From Alphaproteobacteria bacterium (GTDB taxonomy: Bacteria; Pseudomonadota; Alphaproteobacteria; Micropepsales; Micropepsaceae): DNA of 53,830 nt. Shown one piece after another: positions 53,738 to 53,830 of this stretch. The notes beneath the pieces were generated by a model that worked only from the letters and a program-made list of their open reading frames with translations, had not been told where the DNA came from and did no database searches. The position numbers and the translations under genes are program-made. The stretch spans positions 1 through 53,830 of the forward strand of contig WGNJ01000028.1 in assembly GCA_016124635.1 (NCBI GenBank), written 5' to 3'. Positions within the stretch are counted from its first letter, which is position 1. The number at the start of each line of letters is the position of its first letter.

Positions 53738-53830
53738 ATGGACAGATTCTCAGACCTTTTCAAGGAACGGGTCTCTACGCCAGTCGGCGGATTTGGCGGA
53801 TTGGCCGTGGTGATAGCCGGGCTAATCGGA
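53738..53830 (+). CDS. N-terminus of a membrane protein (cut by window end)
   Basis: The frame is open to the edge and codes for 31 residues: a short charged start ('MDRFSDLFKERVSTP') followed by a Gly/Ala/Val/Ile-rich stretch ('GGFGGLAVVIAGLIG') that looks like the beginning of a membrane helix. No family can be named from so little. Confidence 0.5.
   Translation, partial: MDRFSDLFKERVSTPVGGFGGLAVVIAGLIG

Overview
The window looks like a piece of an alphaproteobacterial chromosome. The evidence is high GC content, dense genes with ATGA-type stop/start overlaps, and families typical of that class: DUF1328, DUF1203, DUF3047, MRJP-like beta-propellers, a Tat-exported molybdoenzyme with its cytochrome b, and OsmC proteins. 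The order cannot be fixed from sequence alone. No rRNA, tRNA, CRISPR array or recognisable insertion sequence was found.

Region 1 (about 789-13316) is a compact genomic island. A tyrosine integrase lies at the right edge, just inside the katG locus, and an AlpA-type excisionase/regulator lies at the left edge. Next to AlpA is a prim-pol/helicase replication protein, followed at once by a dense array of TCCGCA iterons that looks like a replication origin. Then come a small serine recombinase flanked by an exact 18-bp inverted repeat, a phage terminase small-subunit-like gene heading a tightly coupled operon of unknown genes, a PIN-domain gene group, and several small zinc-ribbon, lipoprotein and unknown genes. 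There is no capsid, portal, tail or large terminase gene. Integrase, AlpA, primase/helicase with origin and TerS in about 12.5 kb is the plan of phage-inducible chromosomal islands (PICI-like satellites). I consider this the most interesting content of the window. A family of GGTTAAC boxes in the island's non-coding stretches may be its regulatory code. The integrase has Gly where the first catalytic Arg is expected, so the island may be stranded.

Region 2 (13317-31730) is ordinary chromosome. It carries katG behind a PerR/Fur-like operator, an old-yellow-enzyme oxidoreductase, an OsmC-like protein, SRPBCC and exported proteins, an OmpA-type porin, an RND efflux pair diverging from a DUF3089 hydrolase, an LD-carboxypeptidase facing an Mpl-type muropeptide ligase (peptidoglycan recycling), the ribosome-rescue hydrolase ArfB, and an M20 peptidase.

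Region 3 (31731-45092) holds an SDR enzyme, a four-gene membrane redox operon centred on a ferric-reductase-like/Rieske fusion, DUF1203, a beta-propeller protein, a PDZ protein, the adaptive-response gene ada with a 2OG-Fe(II) oxygenase, DUF3047, an aldo/keto reductase, an MFS transporter, an APC amino-acid permease, and a DUF1328 membrane peptide.

Region 4 (45217-53830) holds a second aldo/keto reductase, exported and membrane proteins, an exported NucA-type nuclease, and a same-strand run (exported MsrA, glutathione peroxidase, Tat-lipoprotein molybdoenzyme, cytochrome b) that reads as a peroxide and methionine-sulfoxide defence group complementing katG. It ends with a CinA-type amidase, a lone SecDF-head-like exported protein, a small membrane protein, and the start of a gene cut by the window edge.
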